A stretch of 64,000 nucleotides of DNA from Bog-532 sp963830385. Lineage in GTDB: Bacteria > Actinomycetota > Actinomycetes > Streptosporangiales > Streptosporangiaceae. The translations under genes and the position numbers were made by a program. Under the pieces are notes generated by a model that did no database searches, was not told where the DNA came from, and worked only from the letters and a program-made list of their open reading frames with translations. The first letter of the stretch is position 1; the number at the start of each line of letters is the position of its first letter. Shown here one piece after another: positions 33,052-42,169 of this stretch. The stretch is from assembly GCA_963830385.1 (NCBI GenBank), contig CAWHMD010000005.1:558001-622000 (forward strand), written 5' to 3'.

Positions 33052-34443
33052 ATGGACGACCTCAGCGTGTTCCCCGACGGCTTCACCTGGGGCGTAGCGA
33101 CCTCGGCGTACCAGATCGAGGGGGCGGTGGCCGAGGACGGCCGGAGCCCGTCGATCTGGGACACGTTCTCCCATACCCCGGGCAAGGTGGCCGGCGGGGA
33201 CACCGGGGACACCGCCTGCGACAGCTACCACCGCTGGCCCGAGGACCTCGGGCTGATGAAGGAGCTCGGCGTCGGCGCCTACCGCTTCTCGATCGCCTGG
33301 CCGCGGGTCGTGCCGGGCGGGCGCGGGCCGGTGAACCAGGCCGGGCTTGACCACTACGACCGGCTGGTGGACGCGCTGCTGGCCGCGGGCATCACCCCCT
33401 ATCCCACCTTGTACCACTGGGACCTGCCGCAGACCCTGCAGGACAAGGGCGGCTGGGCGGCCCGCGACACCGCCGCCGCGCTGGCCGACTACGCGACGGT
33501 GGTGGCGAGCCGGCTGGGTGACCGGGCGACGAACTGGGTCACGGTCAACGAGCCACGCTGCGCGGCCTGGATCGGCCACCTGGAAGGACGGCACGCCCCT
33601 GGGCTGGCTGACATCGATGTCGCCGTGCCCGCCTCGTTCCACCTGCTGCTCGGCCACGGGCTGGCCGCCCAAGCGGTGCGAGCGGCCGCCCCCGGGGCCC
33701 GGGTCGGCCTGGTCAACGTGCTGCACACCTGCGAGCCCGCCTCCGGCCGGGCCGAGGACATCGCAGCCACCGCGCGCTTCGACGGGCACGTCAACCGCTG
33801 GTGGCTCGACCCCATCCACGGCCGCGGCTTCCCGGCCGACATGCAGCGCGTGTACGGCGTGGACCTGCCGGAACGGCCCGGCGACCTGGCCACCATCGCC
33901 ACCCCGCTGGACTTCCTGGGCGCCAACTACTACTCCCCCACGGTGATCGCCGACCACCCCGGCGGCCCGGTGCCGTACGCCCGGGAGGTGCCGCCGGCCG
34001 CCGGCCCGGACGGTGGGCCGGACAGCGTGCCGCGGACCATGCTGGGCTGGGAGATCCGCGCGGCCGGGCTGGAGCAGGTGCTGGTCCGGCTGAGCGAGGA
34101 GTACGGCGCCCGCGAGGTGTACGTCACCGAGAACGGGTCGGCCTGGCCGGACCAGCCCGGGCCGGACGGGCGGCTGCACGACAGCGGGCGGGTCCGCTAC
34201 CTGGAGGAGCACCTGGCCGCCTGCGGCCGGGCGGTCCGCCGGGGCGTGCCGCTGGCCGGCTACTTCGCCTGGTCGCTGCTGGACAACTTCGAGTGGGACT
34301 ACGGGTACGAGGCGCGGTTCGGCCTGGTGTACGTGGACTATCCGACCCAGCAGCGGCTGATGAAGGACAGCGGCCGACGGTACGCCGGCATCATCGCCGC
34401 GCACCGCCAGCAAGCTGAGCAACCCGTTTCTCCGGCCACTTAA
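33052..34443 (+). CDS. beta-glucosidase (glycoside hydrolase family 1)
   Basis: A 463-residue cytosolic TIM-barrel enzyme. FTWGVATSAYQIEGA is the usual start of the family. The acid/base is Glu167 in TVNEP and the nucleophile Glu361 in YVTENG. Aglycone/glycone residues HWDLP and SLLDNFEW are present. It cleaves terminal beta-D-glucosyl or similar groups, probably from the glycosides imported by the ABC system encoded just upstream. AAAGGCGG lies 5 nt before ATG 33052. Length is normal for the family. Exact sugar not determinable. Confidence 0.94.
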   Translation: MDDLSVFPDGFTWGVATSAYQIEGAVAEDGRSPSIWDTFSHTPGKVAGGDTGDTACDSYHRWPEDLGLMKELGVGAYRFSIAWPRVVPGGRGPVNQAGLDHYDRLVDALLAAGITPYPTLYHWDLPQTLQDKGGWAARDTAAALADYATVVASRLGDRATNWVTVNEPRCAAWIGHLEGRHAPGLADIDVAVPASFHLLLGHGLAAQAVRAAAPGARVGLVNVLHTCEPASGRAEDIAATARFDGHVNRWWLDPIHGRGFPADMQRVYGVDLPERPGDLATIATPLDFLGANYYSPTVIADHPGGPVPYAREVPPAAGPDGGPDSVPRTMLGWEIRAAGLEQVLVRLSEEYGAREVYVTENGSAWPDQPGPDGRLHDSGRVRYLEEHLAACGRAVRRGVPLAGYFAWSLLDNFEWDYGYEARFGLVYVDYPTQQRLMKDSGRRYAGIIAAHRQQAEQPVSPAT

Positions 34444-34453
34444 TATAAGAACT

Positions 34454-34461
34454 GACCTAAC
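34454..34461. promoter_or_regulatory. GACCTAAC word before the ROK gene
   Basis: This 8-mer also occurs in the uidA/ABC spacer (29759-29766). Both copies sit in short AT-rich gaps upstream of genes of the same locus, as expected for a ROK operator half-site. Confidence 0.4.
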
Positions 34462-34501
34462 CGGGACGGCGGTTGGCCTGCGCCTGTGCGAAGGGAAATC
34501 C

Positions 34502-35755
34502 ATGCCTGAACGACGGCGATGGACAGTGCGTGACCTGCGCCGGGACAACCGCTCGGTGCTTCTCTGGTCGCTCTACTTCGACCAGCCGTGCAGCCGCCAG
34601 GACCTGTCCGAGGCGAGCGGGCTCAGCTCGGCCTCGGTCAGCAACGTCATCCGCGAGCTGATCGCCGAGGGCATCGTGGTCGAGGCTGGCTCGGTCGACT
34701 CCGACGGCGGGCGCCCCCGGGTGCTGCTGCGGATCAACCCCGACTACGGCTACGTGATCGGCGTCGACGTGGGCGAGACCCGGGTCCGGGCCGAGCTGTT
34801 CGACCTGACCATGACCCTGCGGGCCAACGCGGACTATCCGTTCGAGCCACGCGAGCACGGCGTGGACGTGGTGGTCGAGCGCATCCTGGCCTGCTTGCGG
34901 ACCGTGCTGGCCGCCAGCGAGGTGCCGCCCGAGGCGATCCTCGGGGTCGGCATCGGCGTGCCCGGGGTGGTCGAGCACGGCCCCGAGGCGCTGCTGTTCG
35001 CGCAGACCTACGGCTGGGACGCGGTCCCGCTGGAGCGGCTGCTGCGGGGCGGCACCGACCTGCCGCTGTACATCGAGAACGGCGCGAACACGCTGGGCCA
35101 GGCCGAGTTGTGGTTCGGCGCCGGCCAGGGCGCCCGGCACGGGGTGGTCTGCCTGATCGGCTCCGGGGTGGGCGCATCGATCATCGGCCACGGCGTGTCC
35201 GAACGGGCCGGCAGCTCCAGCGGCACCGAGTGGGGCCACACCACGATCATGGTCGGCGGCCGGGAGTGCCGCTGCGGGTCGCTGGGCTGCCTCGAGGCCT
35301 ACGTGGGGGCCGAGGCGATCCTGGACAGGTACAGCCAGTCCGGTGGGCCATCGCTGCCGGACGGCGACGAGGAATCCATGCTGGCCGCGCTGGTCGACCT
35401 GGCCGAAACCTCGCCCGAGGCCGCGCACGTGCTGGACGAGACCGCGCTGTACCTGGGGGCGGGCATCGCCGACCTGATCAACCTGTTCAGCCCCGACCAG
35501 ATCATCCTGGGTGGCTGGGCCGGGCTGCTGCTCGGCCGGCGGCTGCTGCCGGCGATCCGGTCCTCGGCCCACGAGCACGCCCTCAGCCACGCGTTCGCCG
35601 AGACCACCATCACCGTCGGCCGGATCGGACCGGACGCGGTCGCCCGGGGCGCGGCCACGCTGCCGATCCAGGCATTCCTGAACGGGAGCGCGGTGCCGGC
35701 CGGTCGCCGCGGGGACATCGCCGACCGGGGCACCGTCGCGGGCCACGCGGGCTGA
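34502..35755 (+). CDS. ROK-family transcriptional repressor
   Basis: A 417-residue protein with an N-terminal winged helix (SRQDLSEASGLSSASVSNVI) and a C-terminal sugar-kinase-like ROK domain. The ROK zinc motif is complete: His246 with Cys256, Cys258 and Cys263 in CRCGSLGCLE. The ATP-site signature of true kinases (DxGxT) appears as VIGVDVGETRVR, as in many ROK regulators. AAGGGA precedes ATG 34502. It closes the glycoside locus and probably represses the ABC/GH1 operon and uidA until a sugar binds. GACCTAAC 41 bp upstream may be part of its operator. Confidence 0.92.
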   Translation: MPERRRWTVRDLRRDNRSVLLWSLYFDQPCSRQDLSEASGLSSASVSNVIRELIAEGIVVEAGSVDSDGGRPRVLLRINPDYGYVIGVDVGETRVRAELFDLTMTLRANADYPFEPREHGVDVVVERILACLRTVLAASEVPPEAILGVGIGVPGVVEHGPEALLFAQTYGWDAVPLERLLRGGTDLPLYIENGANTLGQAELWFGAGQGARHGVVCLIGSGVGASIIGHGVSERAGSSSGTEWGHTTIMVGGRECRCGSLGCLEAYVGAEAILDRYSQSGGPSLPDGDEESMLAALVDLAETSPEAAHVLDETALYLGAGIADLINLFSPDQIILGGWAGLLLGRRLLPAIRSSAHEHALSHAFAETTITVGRIGPDAVARGAATLPIQAFLNGSAVPAGRRGDIADRGTVAGHAG

Positions 35756-36012
35756 GCCTGTCGCGGGCTGCGCGGGCGAGTCTTTCGCCGGGAGTTTCAG
35801 CTGGGTGGGGCGTCGTGACCGTTTGCGCCTGAATATCTTGATCTACGACGCTGCCTGAGGGCGATGCCCTATCGTTATCCGCCGAGACGTGGTGAGCGCG
35901 GGGCTTCCAGGTGTCTCGTGATACTGCTGCGCCTTGGGCTGATTTTCGCAGCCCGGTAGCGGCGTCCGGGACGGCCACGGATCGTCGACGGACGACGATA
36001 CGAGGTGGACAG

Positions 36013-36924
36013 ATGCCGACGGGACGCTCGCCGCACCGCAGCCCGAGACCGCGCGACGAGTCGCGGGGGCTGTTCGCCCGGTCACGTTACTGGTGGGTGC
36101 TGGCGGCGGTCCCGGTGGTGGCGGCCGGGGCCGGCCTGTACACGGCGATGGCGCCCAGTGGCGGCGGCGCCGCTACGCAGGCCCAGGAGCACGTGACGAT
36201 GACGCGCCCGTCGCATTCGGCGGCGGCCGCGCCCAACTCGGCGACCGACGCCCAGACCTCATCGCAGTGCAGCGTGGCCGGGGCGGCCAGCACCGGGTCG
36301 GGCTCGTCGGCCGCCTGCTCGGTCGGGGCCATGGGGATCGCCCACATGCCCGGCGGCGGCTCGAAGAAGCCGCACCCGAAGGCGCCGGCCACTTCGCCGC
36401 CGGCTTCTGCTTCGGGGGCTGGTTCGGGGTCGCGGCCGGGCTCGTCCGGGCCGTCGTCCACGCCCAGCGGGCAATCCTCGGGCGGCGGCGGTGACCAGCA
36501 GGGCGAGCCCGCCGACGAGGTGCTGGCGCTGATCAACCAGGCGCGCAGCCAGGCCGGGCTGCCCGCCCTGGCGTTCTCGTCCGGCCTGGACCAGAGCGCG
36601 TCGGCGCACAACTTGGCCATGGCGGCCGGCTGCGGCCTGTCCCACCAGTGCCCCGGTGAGCCCGCCATCGGTGACCGCGAGACCGCGGCCGGCGTGCACT
36701 GGACCGCGGCCGGCGAGAACATCGGCGAGGAAGGCCCGGTCTCCGACACCACCTCGGCCATCGCCCAGGCCGCGGTGGCCCTCACCCAGGACATGCTCAA
36801 CGAGCAGCCCCCCAACGACGGCCACAGGAAGAACATCCTGTCGACCTCGTACGCCCACATCGGCATCGCGGTGTACCGCGACAGCAAGGGCACGGTCTGG
36901 CTCACCCAGGACTTCTCCAACTAG
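36013..36924 (+). CDS. membrane-anchored CAP/SCP-domain protein
   Basis: A 303-residue protein. A basic start is followed by one membrane helix (WWVLAAVPVVAAGAGLYTA), then a ~110-residue Ser/Gly/Pro-rich low-complexity stalk, and from about residue 170 a CAP (SCP/PR-1) domain: EVLALINQARSQAGLPAL, HNLAMAAGCGLSHQC, AAGENIGEE, then HRKNILSTSYAHIGIAVY. The CAP cavity histidines and Glu are kept. Bacterial CAP proteins are extracellular; their activities are mostly unknown. ATG 36013 is preferred to 35911 because GAGGTGG precedes it and the basic-plus-helix anchor starts there. It is a single gene followed by a hairpin. Confidence 0.88.
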   Translation: MPTGRSPHRSPRPRDESRGLFARSRYWWVLAAVPVVAAGAGLYTAMAPSGGGAATQAQEHVTMTRPSHSAAAAPNSATDAQTSSQCSVAGAASTGSGSSAACSVGAMGIAHMPGGGSKKPHPKAPATSPPASASGAGSGSRPGSSGPSSTPSGQSSGGGGDQQGEPADEVLALINQARSQAGLPALAFSSGLDQSASAHNLAMAAGCGLSHQCPGEPAIGDRETAAGVHWTAAGENIGEEGPVSDTTSAIAQAAVALTQDMLNEQPPNDGHRKNILSTSYAHIGIAVYRDSKGTVWLTQDFSN

Positions 36925-36926
36925 GC

Positions 36927-36944
36927 GGCCCTGGGCCGAGGGCC
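36927..36944 (+). terminator. small hairpin after the CAP gene
   Basis: GGCCCT (36927-36932) pairs with AGGGCC (36939-36944), starting 3 bp after the CAP stop codon. There is no T-tract. Modest support only. Confidence 0.4.
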
Positions 36945-37113
36945 ACCGTGCGGCTGGTGCGGCGCCGGGCCGCGTCTCCCCGGTCATGATCCATCGCTCG
37001 GTTGCGTTGTCAGTGAATAGCGCTGAGAACGTAACCCGGCGATTGATCTTGAGACTCCTGTGACTGGAGCTTCGGTGAGGCACGCCACGGCGGGGGCGCC
37101 TTGCCGCGCGGCT

Positions 37114-37713
37114 TCAGAAGACGCCGGGGATCAGGCGTTTGTGGTGGGCGGCGAAGTCGGCGTAGTCGGCGCCCAGGGAGTCGCGGAGCTGGCGCTCCTC
37201 GACGCGGATGCGGATGGTGAGGCCGGCGCCCGCGAGTACCGCCGCGGCCAGCAGGCTCCAGACGTCGCCGCAGGCCAGGGCGTAGCCAGCGACGCCCAGG
37301 GCCAGCCCGGTGTAGGACGGGTGGCGCACGAACCGGTACGGGCCGGTGGTCACCACCGTGTGCCCGGACTGGATGCGGATCGAGTACTGGAAGAACCGGC
37401 CGAGCGTGATGATCGCCCAGGCGCGGATGGCCACGCAGGCCACGATCATGGTCAGGCCGGCCGCGACCGGCCAGATCCGGCCGCCCGGCCAGAGCAGGCC
37501 ACCGCGGCGGCCCAGCACCTGGGCGGCGATCACCGACGCGGCGACGGTGACGTACATGAGCACGTAGGTCGGGTCCCGGGTCAGCGTCGGGCCCCGGCCC
37601 GCGCGCAGCCACTGGCGGACGTTCATCACGGCCTCGAACAGCCACCAGGCCGCCGACGTGGCGATGAGAGCGTCCTGGGCCGGGCCGGCCGTGAAGACGA
37701 GCGGTTCCGTCAC
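37114..37713 (-). CDS. isoprenylcysteine carboxylmethyltransferase-family membrane protein
   Basis: A 199-residue membrane protein with about five helices. The conserved core is GPYRFVRHPSYTGL followed by helices and RIRVEERQLRDSLGADYADF, the S-adenosylmethionine-binding half of ICMT/PEMT family enzymes. Bacterial members methylate small lipids or isoprenoid groups; substrate unknown. It is downstream of the cold-shock gene but separated from it by a strong terminator, so it is probably independent. Confidence 0.88.
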   Translation of the reverse strand: MTEPLVFTAGPAQDALIATSAAWWLFEAVMNVRQWLRAGRGPTLTRDPTYVLMYVTVAASVIAAQVLGRRGGLLWPGGRIWPVAAGLTMIVACVAIRAWAIITLGRFFQYSIRIQSGHTVVTTGPYRFVRHPSYTGLALGVAGYALACGDVWSLLAAAVLAGAGLTIRIRVEERQLRDSLGADYADFAAHHKRLIPGVF

Positions 37714-37727
37714 CGGCTCATTACAGC

Positions 37728-37760
37728 ACCGCCGGCCGCACCTGGGGCGCGGCCGGCGGT
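37728..37760 (-). terminator. 12-bp perfect hairpin, terminator of the cold-shock gene
   Basis: ACCGCCGGCCGC (37728-37739) pairs exactly with GCGGCCGGCGGT (37749-37760) around a 9-nt loop. On the minus strand it follows the cold-shock protein stop at 37795 by 34 bp and precedes the methyltransferase gene. Confidence 0.78.
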
Positions 37761-37794
37761 GTGAACGTGCAAGCCTCTGGTTGGTACAGCGCCG

Positions 37795-38001
37795 CTACTG
37801 CAGCGGGACGACCTGCTCGGCCTGCGGGCCTCGGTTGCCCTGGCCGATCGAGAACTCTACTCGCTGGTTCTCCTGCAGGCTGCGGTAGCCCTCGGACTGG
37901 ATGGCGGAAAAGTGCACGAAGACGTCGGCTCCGCCGTCGTCCGGTGCGATGAAGCCATAGCCCTTGTCAGCGTTGAACCACTTGACGGTTCCTTCTGCCA
38001 T
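37795..38001 (-). CDS. cspA: cold-shock protein (CspA family)
   Basis: A 68-residue OB-fold protein with RNP1 KGYGFI and RNP2 VFVHF, starting MAEGTVKWFN. It binds single-stranded RNA and DNA and acts as an RNA chaperone. AGGAGAG lies 9 nt before ATG 38001; an ATG two codons earlier is less well placed. The ~150-bp upstream spacer leaves room for a long 5' leader, as in many csp genes. A strong hairpin follows the gene. Confidence 0.96.
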   Translation of the reverse strand: MAEGTVKWFNADKGYGFIAPDDGGADVFVHFSAIQSEGYRSLQENQRVEFSIGQGNRGPQAEQVVPLQ

Positions 38002-38149
38002 TCCCAATCTCTCCTACAACGATCTTCGAGGTCCACTTGTGTGTCCCCGGGCTGTTGCGACCGCCCGCCTCGCAGTAAGAGCCCTGGGCGCCCGCTGTCA
38101 GAATTCGCAGGCACGGTAACCGGACAACGAACTTCGACGACAACCACGG

Positions 38150-39181
38150 CTATTTAACACCATGCGGTGCGTCAATGCGGCCGGACGCCGCACGCGCGGC
38201 ATCCAGCACCCGCATCACCCCGAGCGTGTCAGCCAGCGACATCAGGGGAGATTCGGTCAGCCCGGCCCGCAGGCAGCGGGCGACTTCGGCGGCCTCGTAG
38301 GTGAATCCGTGCCCGTGCAGGGCGATCTCCCTGGTCCGCGGCTCACCGTCGGCCGGGACCAGCGTGTAGCTCTCCGGCCGGTAGAACGATGAGCTGAACG
38401 GCGCCCCCACGGTGATGGTGCCGCCGGTGCCGGTGATCACAGCTACCGCCGGTGACGTCGACCACAACCCGCAGTGGTACAGGCCCACCGCGCCGCCCGG
38501 GTACCGGGCGACCACCGCGGTGTTGGCGTCCACGCCGGTGGGCCCGGCGCTGCTCACGGCCTCGATCTCATCGGGCGGGCCGAGCAGCATCGAACCGAAC
38601 GAGATCGGGTAGACCCCAATGTCGAGCAGCGCTCCCCCGGCCTGGGCCGGGTTCCACAGCCGGTTGCCGGTGTCATAGACGGCCGCCTCGGCCAGGTCGG
38701 CGACGACCGCGGTGACCCGGCCGATGGCGCCCCCGCGCACCAGCTCGGTCACCTCCCGCACGATCGGGTTGAACCGCGTCCACATGGCCTCCATGGCGAA
38801 CAGCTGCTTGCTGGTGGCCAGCGCGATGAGCTGCGCGGTCTGGGCGGCGGTGACCGTGAACGGCTTCTCCACCAGCACCGGGCGGCCCGCCTCGAGGCAC
38901 AGCCGGGCGGCGTCGTAGTGCTCGGAGTGCGGCGTGGCCACGTAGATCACGTCCAGGCTGTCGTCGGCGGCCAGGGCCGCGTAGGTGCCGTAGGACTTCT
39001 CCATCCCGTAGTCGGCCGCGAACTGATGGGCCCGGCCGCTGGACCGGGAGCCGACCGCCGCGGGCACCTGGTCGGCCAGCAGCAGGAGGTCTTCGGTGAA
39101 CGTGCGGGCGATGCGGCCCGCGCCGAGGATGCCCCAGCGGATCGGGGACTGTTCTTTGTCGACGTGCGCCTCAACCGTCAT
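38150..39181 (-). CDS. Gfo/Idh/MocA-family oxidoreductase
   Basis: A 343-residue NAD(P)-dependent dehydrogenase. The Rossmann site is ILGAGRIARTF near residue 20, and the catalytic EKP motif is in VLVEKPFTVTAAQT. The C-terminal dimer domain begins VTAVVADLAEAAVYD and includes GALLDIGVYPI, common in trans-1,2-dihydrobenzenediol/xylose dehydrogenase-like members. The substrate is a sugar or polyol; it cannot be named. Start ATG 39181; a longer frame to 39214 crosses the divergent otsA promoter region. It is divergent from otsA with a 56-bp gap. Confidence 0.9.
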   Translation of the reverse strand: MTVEAHVDKEQSPIRWGILGAGRIARTFTEDLLLLADQVPAAVGSRSSGRAHQFAADYGMEKSYGTYAALAADDSLDVIYVATPHSEHYDAARLCLEAGRPVLVEKPFTVTAAQTAQLIALATSKQLFAMEAMWTRFNPIVREVTELVRGGAIGRVTAVVADLAEAAVYDTGNRLWNPAQAGGALLDIGVYPISFGSMLLGPPDEIEAVSSAGPTGVDANTAVVARYPGGAVGLYHCGLWSTSPAVAVITGTGGTITVGAPFSSSFYRPESYTLVPADGEPRTREIALHGHGFTYEAAEVARCLRAGLTESPLMSLADTLGVMRVLDAARAASGRIDAPHGVK

Positions 39182-39237
39182 GCCCTGAGCGTAACCACCG
39201 GGTGATCCGGACACGCGGACACGATACGGTTACGGCG

Positions 39238-40671
39238 ATGAGTGAGCCTGTGTCCAAAGAGATCGACGACCGCCCCGTGGTGGCCGTGGCCAACCGGCTG
39301 CCGGTGCAGCACGGCGAGCACGGCTGGGAACTGTCCCCGGGGGGCCTGGTCACCGCGCTGCGGCCGGTGATGTCCACCCACTCGGGCGCCTGGGTGGGCT
39401 GGGACGGCGGCACCAAGGGCATGCCGTCCAACCTGCCGGACTCCGGGGTCCGGCTGCTGCCGATCGGCCTGTCGTCGAACCAGGTCCGCAACTACTACTA
39501 CGGCTTCTCCAACGCGACGCTGTGGCCGCTGCTGCACTACGCGATCGAGAAGCCCCGGTTCGAGCGGGCCTGGTGGCAGAACTATCGGGACGTGAACGGA
39601 ATCTTCGCCAACCAGGCGCTGGACGCGCTGGAGGAGTACCCGGACGCGATCGCCTGGGTGCACGACTACCAGCTGATGCTGGTCCCCCGGCTCATCCGGG
39701 AGCGGCGGCCGGAGCAGCCGATCGGCTTCTTCCTGCACGTGCCATGGCCGTCGCCGGACATCTTCGCCCGGCTGCCCTGGCGGGAGCAGATCCTGACCGG
39801 GCTGCTCGGGGCGGACGTGGTCTCGTTCCACACCGAGCACTACCGGAGCAACTTCGTGCGGGCCTGCGCGCGGCTGCTGTCCGGCTCGGGCATCGAGGTG
39901 CGCGGGAGCACGATCGCGCTGCCGGACGGCCGGCTGGTGGAGACCACGGCCGCCCCGATCTCGATCGACGTGGCCGACTTCACCAAGCACGCCACCGAGC
40001 CCGAGACCAGCGCCGAGGTGGACAGCCTGCGCGAGCAGTTCGCCGGCCGGACGCTGCTGCTCGGGGTGGACCGGCTGGACTACACCAAGGGCATCGTGGA
40101 GCGGCTGCTGGCCGTGGAAATGATGCTGGAACGCAACCCGGACCTGCGGACCAGCCTGGCCTTCCTGCAGGTGGCCGTGCCGAGCCGGGACAATGTGCGG
40201 GAGTACCGGCAGCTGCGGGCCTCGGTGGAGCAGCACATCGGCCGGATCAACGGGCGGTTCACCCAGCCGGGCAACGACGTGCCGGTGCACTACCTGTACC
40301 GGGGGCTTGCCCAGCAGCAGCTCGCGGCGTACTACGCCATGGCCGACGCCCTGCTGGTCACGCCGCTGATCGACGGGATGAACCTGGTCTGCAAGGAGTA
40401 CGTCACGGTCCAGCAGGCCCGTAACTCCAGCGGACTGCTGGTGCTCAGCGAGTTCACCGGCGCGGCCGAGGAACTGCCCCAGGCCGTGCTGTGCAACCCG
40501 TTCGACGTCGAGGGCCTTTCTTACCGGATCGAGCAGGCCCTCCGGCTGCCGGCCGAGGCGCGGCGTGCCGCCATCTCCGACATGGCCTCCTACGTCCGCA
40601 AGCACGACGTGCACCGCTGGGTGGCCGAGCAGCTGGCCGACATCGCCGCCCGGGGCGGCAAGCATTCTTGA
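39238..40671 (+). CDS. otsA: alpha,alpha-trehalose-phosphate synthase (GT20)
   Basis: A 477-residue glycosyltransferase family 20 enzyme. Visible signatures are VANRLPV, SPGGLVTAL, VHDYQLMLVPRLIRE, GFFLHVPWPSPDIF, VDRLDYTKGI and LLVTPLIDGMNLVCKEY, which build the UDP-glucose and glucose-6-phosphate sites. It makes trehalose-6-phosphate, a step to trehalose in osmotic and desiccation stress. No otsB lies in the window. ATG 39238 is used; the frame extends to 39202 but those codons overlap the divergent gene's promoter. Convergent with the photolyase gene. Confidence 0.95.
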   Translation: MSEPVSKEIDDRPVVAVANRLPVQHGEHGWELSPGGLVTALRPVMSTHSGAWVGWDGGTKGMPSNLPDSGVRLLPIGLSSNQVRNYYYGFSNATLWPLLHYAIEKPRFERAWWQNYRDVNGIFANQALDALEEYPDAIAWVHDYQLMLVPRLIRERRPEQPIGFFLHVPWPSPDIFARLPWREQILTGLLGADVVSFHTEHYRSNFVRACARLLSGSGIEVRGSTIALPDGRLVETTAAPISIDVADFTKHATEPETSAEVDSLREQFAGRTLLLGVDRLDYTKGIVERLLAVEMMLERNPDLRTSLAFLQVAVPSRDNVREYRQLRASVEQHIGRINGRFTQPGNDVPVHYLYRGLAQQQLAAYYAMADALLVTPLIDGMNLVCKEYVTVQQARNSSGLLVLSEFTGAAEELPQAVLCNPFDVEGLSYRIEQALRLPAEARRAAISDMASYVRKHDVHRWVAEQLADIAARGGKHS

Positions 40672-40706
40672 CCCGCCCGGCTCATTTATTTTCTGATGAA
40701 AAAGGA

Positions 40707-42053
40707 TTACCGGCCGCGGATGGACTGGTAGGCCGCGAGCGATTCGTTGCGCGCCGTGGCGTGGTCCACGATCCGCTCCGGGTAACCGTCCGGCAGTCCC
40801 TCCTTACGCTCCCACGGCTCGTGGATCTCCTTGCCGGTCAGTTCGCCGAGCTCGGGTACGTAGCGGCGGATGTAGTCGCCGTCGGGGTCGAACTTCTCGC
40901 CCTGGGTGACCGGGTTGAAGATGCGGAAGTAGGGGGTTGCGTCGGTGCCGGTGCCCGCCGTCCACTGCCAGCCGTGCTGGTTGCTGGCCAGGTCACCGTC
41001 GACCAGATGCCGCATGAAGTGCCGGGCGCCGTGCGTCCACTCGATGTGCAGGTCCTTGACCAGGAACGACGCCACGATCATGCGGAGCCGGTTGTGCATC
41101 CAGCCCTCGGCCAGCAACTGGCGCATGCCGGCGTCCACGATCGGGTAGCCGGTCCGCCCCTGCGCCCAGGCGGTGAACGCCTCGTCCGCGTGCTGGCCCG
41201 ACGCGTACGGCATTTTGGCCATCTGCGGCAGGAAGTACTCGCGGGCGCTGTCCGGCCAGAAGTGCAGCACGGCCGCGTAGAACTCGCGCCAGGCGATTTC
41301 CTTGCGGTAGGCCGAGTCGCCGCCGCCGAGGCCGGCCAGGATCGTCCGCGGGTGGATCGAGCCCCACTTCAGGTAGGGCGACATCCGCGAGGTGTGGTTG
41401 AGGTCGGGGCGGTCCCGTTCGGCGTCGTAGCCGCTCAGGTGGCCGCGGCGGAACCGGCGCCAGGCGGCCAGCGCCGCCTGCTCCCCCGCCTCCGGCAGGG
41501 TCAGGCCGGACGGCAGGTCCGGGTCCTGGGGGATGCCGGTGCCGTCCAGGGTCTGCCACTCGGTGCTGCCCGGTGACTTGGCCGGCGCCCGCCAGCCGTG
41601 CTCGGACCAGGCCTTGTAGAACGGGGTGTACACCTTGAACGGGGTGCCGTCGCCCTTGGTGATCCGGCCCGGGGCGATCGCGTACGGGGACCCGGTGCGG
41701 ACCAGCGGCACCTCGCCCAGCGCTTCTTCGACCCGCTCGTCGCGGGCCTTGCCGTACGGGCCGAAGTCGGCGCTGATGTGCACCGAGGACGCGCCCGCCT
41801 CTTTGGCCACGGCCGGCACCACGTTCTCGGGCTTGCCCAGGCGGACGGCCAGCCCGCCGCCGTGCTCGCGCAGCTGCTCGTCGAGGGCGCGCAGGGTCCG
41901 GTACATGAACGCCACCCGCGGCGCGCCGGACGGCTTGCGCAGCGCGTCGTCGAGCACGAACAGCGCGGTCACGGGCCCCTCGTCGGCGGCCGCCAGCAGC
42001 GCCGGGTGGTCACCCAGCCGCAGATCCCGGCGGAACCACAGCACAGCTGACAT
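40707..42053 (-). CDS. phrB: deoxyribodipyrimidine photolyase (cryptochrome/photolyase family)
   Basis: A 448-residue flavoprotein. The N-terminal photolyase domain starts VLWFRRDLRLGDHPALLAAA. The FAD domain holds SRMSPYLKWGSIHPRTI, EIAWREFYAAVLHFWP, GYPIVDAGMRQLLAEGWMHN and LRMIVASFLVKDLHIEW, then QWTAGTGTDATPYFRIFNP. This is a class I CPD photolyase pattern: it repairs UV-made cyclobutane pyrimidine dimers using blue light. The Trp residues for electron transfer are conserved by eye. Single gene, convergent with otsA. Confidence 0.95.
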   Translation of the reverse strand: MSAVLWFRRDLRLGDHPALLAAADEGPVTALFVLDDALRKPSGAPRVAFMYRTLRALDEQLREHGGGLAVRLGKPENVVPAVAKEAGASSVHISADFGPYGKARDERVEEALGEVPLVRTGSPYAIAPGRITKGDGTPFKVYTPFYKAWSEHGWRAPAKSPGSTEWQTLDGTGIPQDPDLPSGLTLPEAGEQAALAAWRRFRRGHLSGYDAERDRPDLNHTSRMSPYLKWGSIHPRTILAGLGGGDSAYRKEIAWREFYAAVLHFWPDSAREYFLPQMAKMPYASGQHADEAFTAWAQGRTGYPIVDAGMRQLLAEGWMHNRLRMIVASFLVKDLHIEWTHGARHFMRHLVDGDLASNQHGWQWTAGTGTDATPYFRIFNPVTQGEKFDPDGDYIRRYVPELGELTGKEIHEPWERKEGLPDGYPERIVDHATARNESLAAYQSIRGR

Positions 42054-42169
42054 CAGCTCGGCTCCCCTCCGTGTGGTGTGAAGCTAGCTGACTTCCCCAT
42101 TCAGGGTCGGGCATACCTGAAGGTCAGCGCATGATCTCGATCAGCAGCACCCAGGTGTTGACCAGGCCA

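Noticed and set aside
36925..37113. CTCCTGTGACTGGAG near 37059 as an operator or terminator
   Set aside because: The arms are only 4-5 bp and it is not placed after a gene end on either strand in a useful way.
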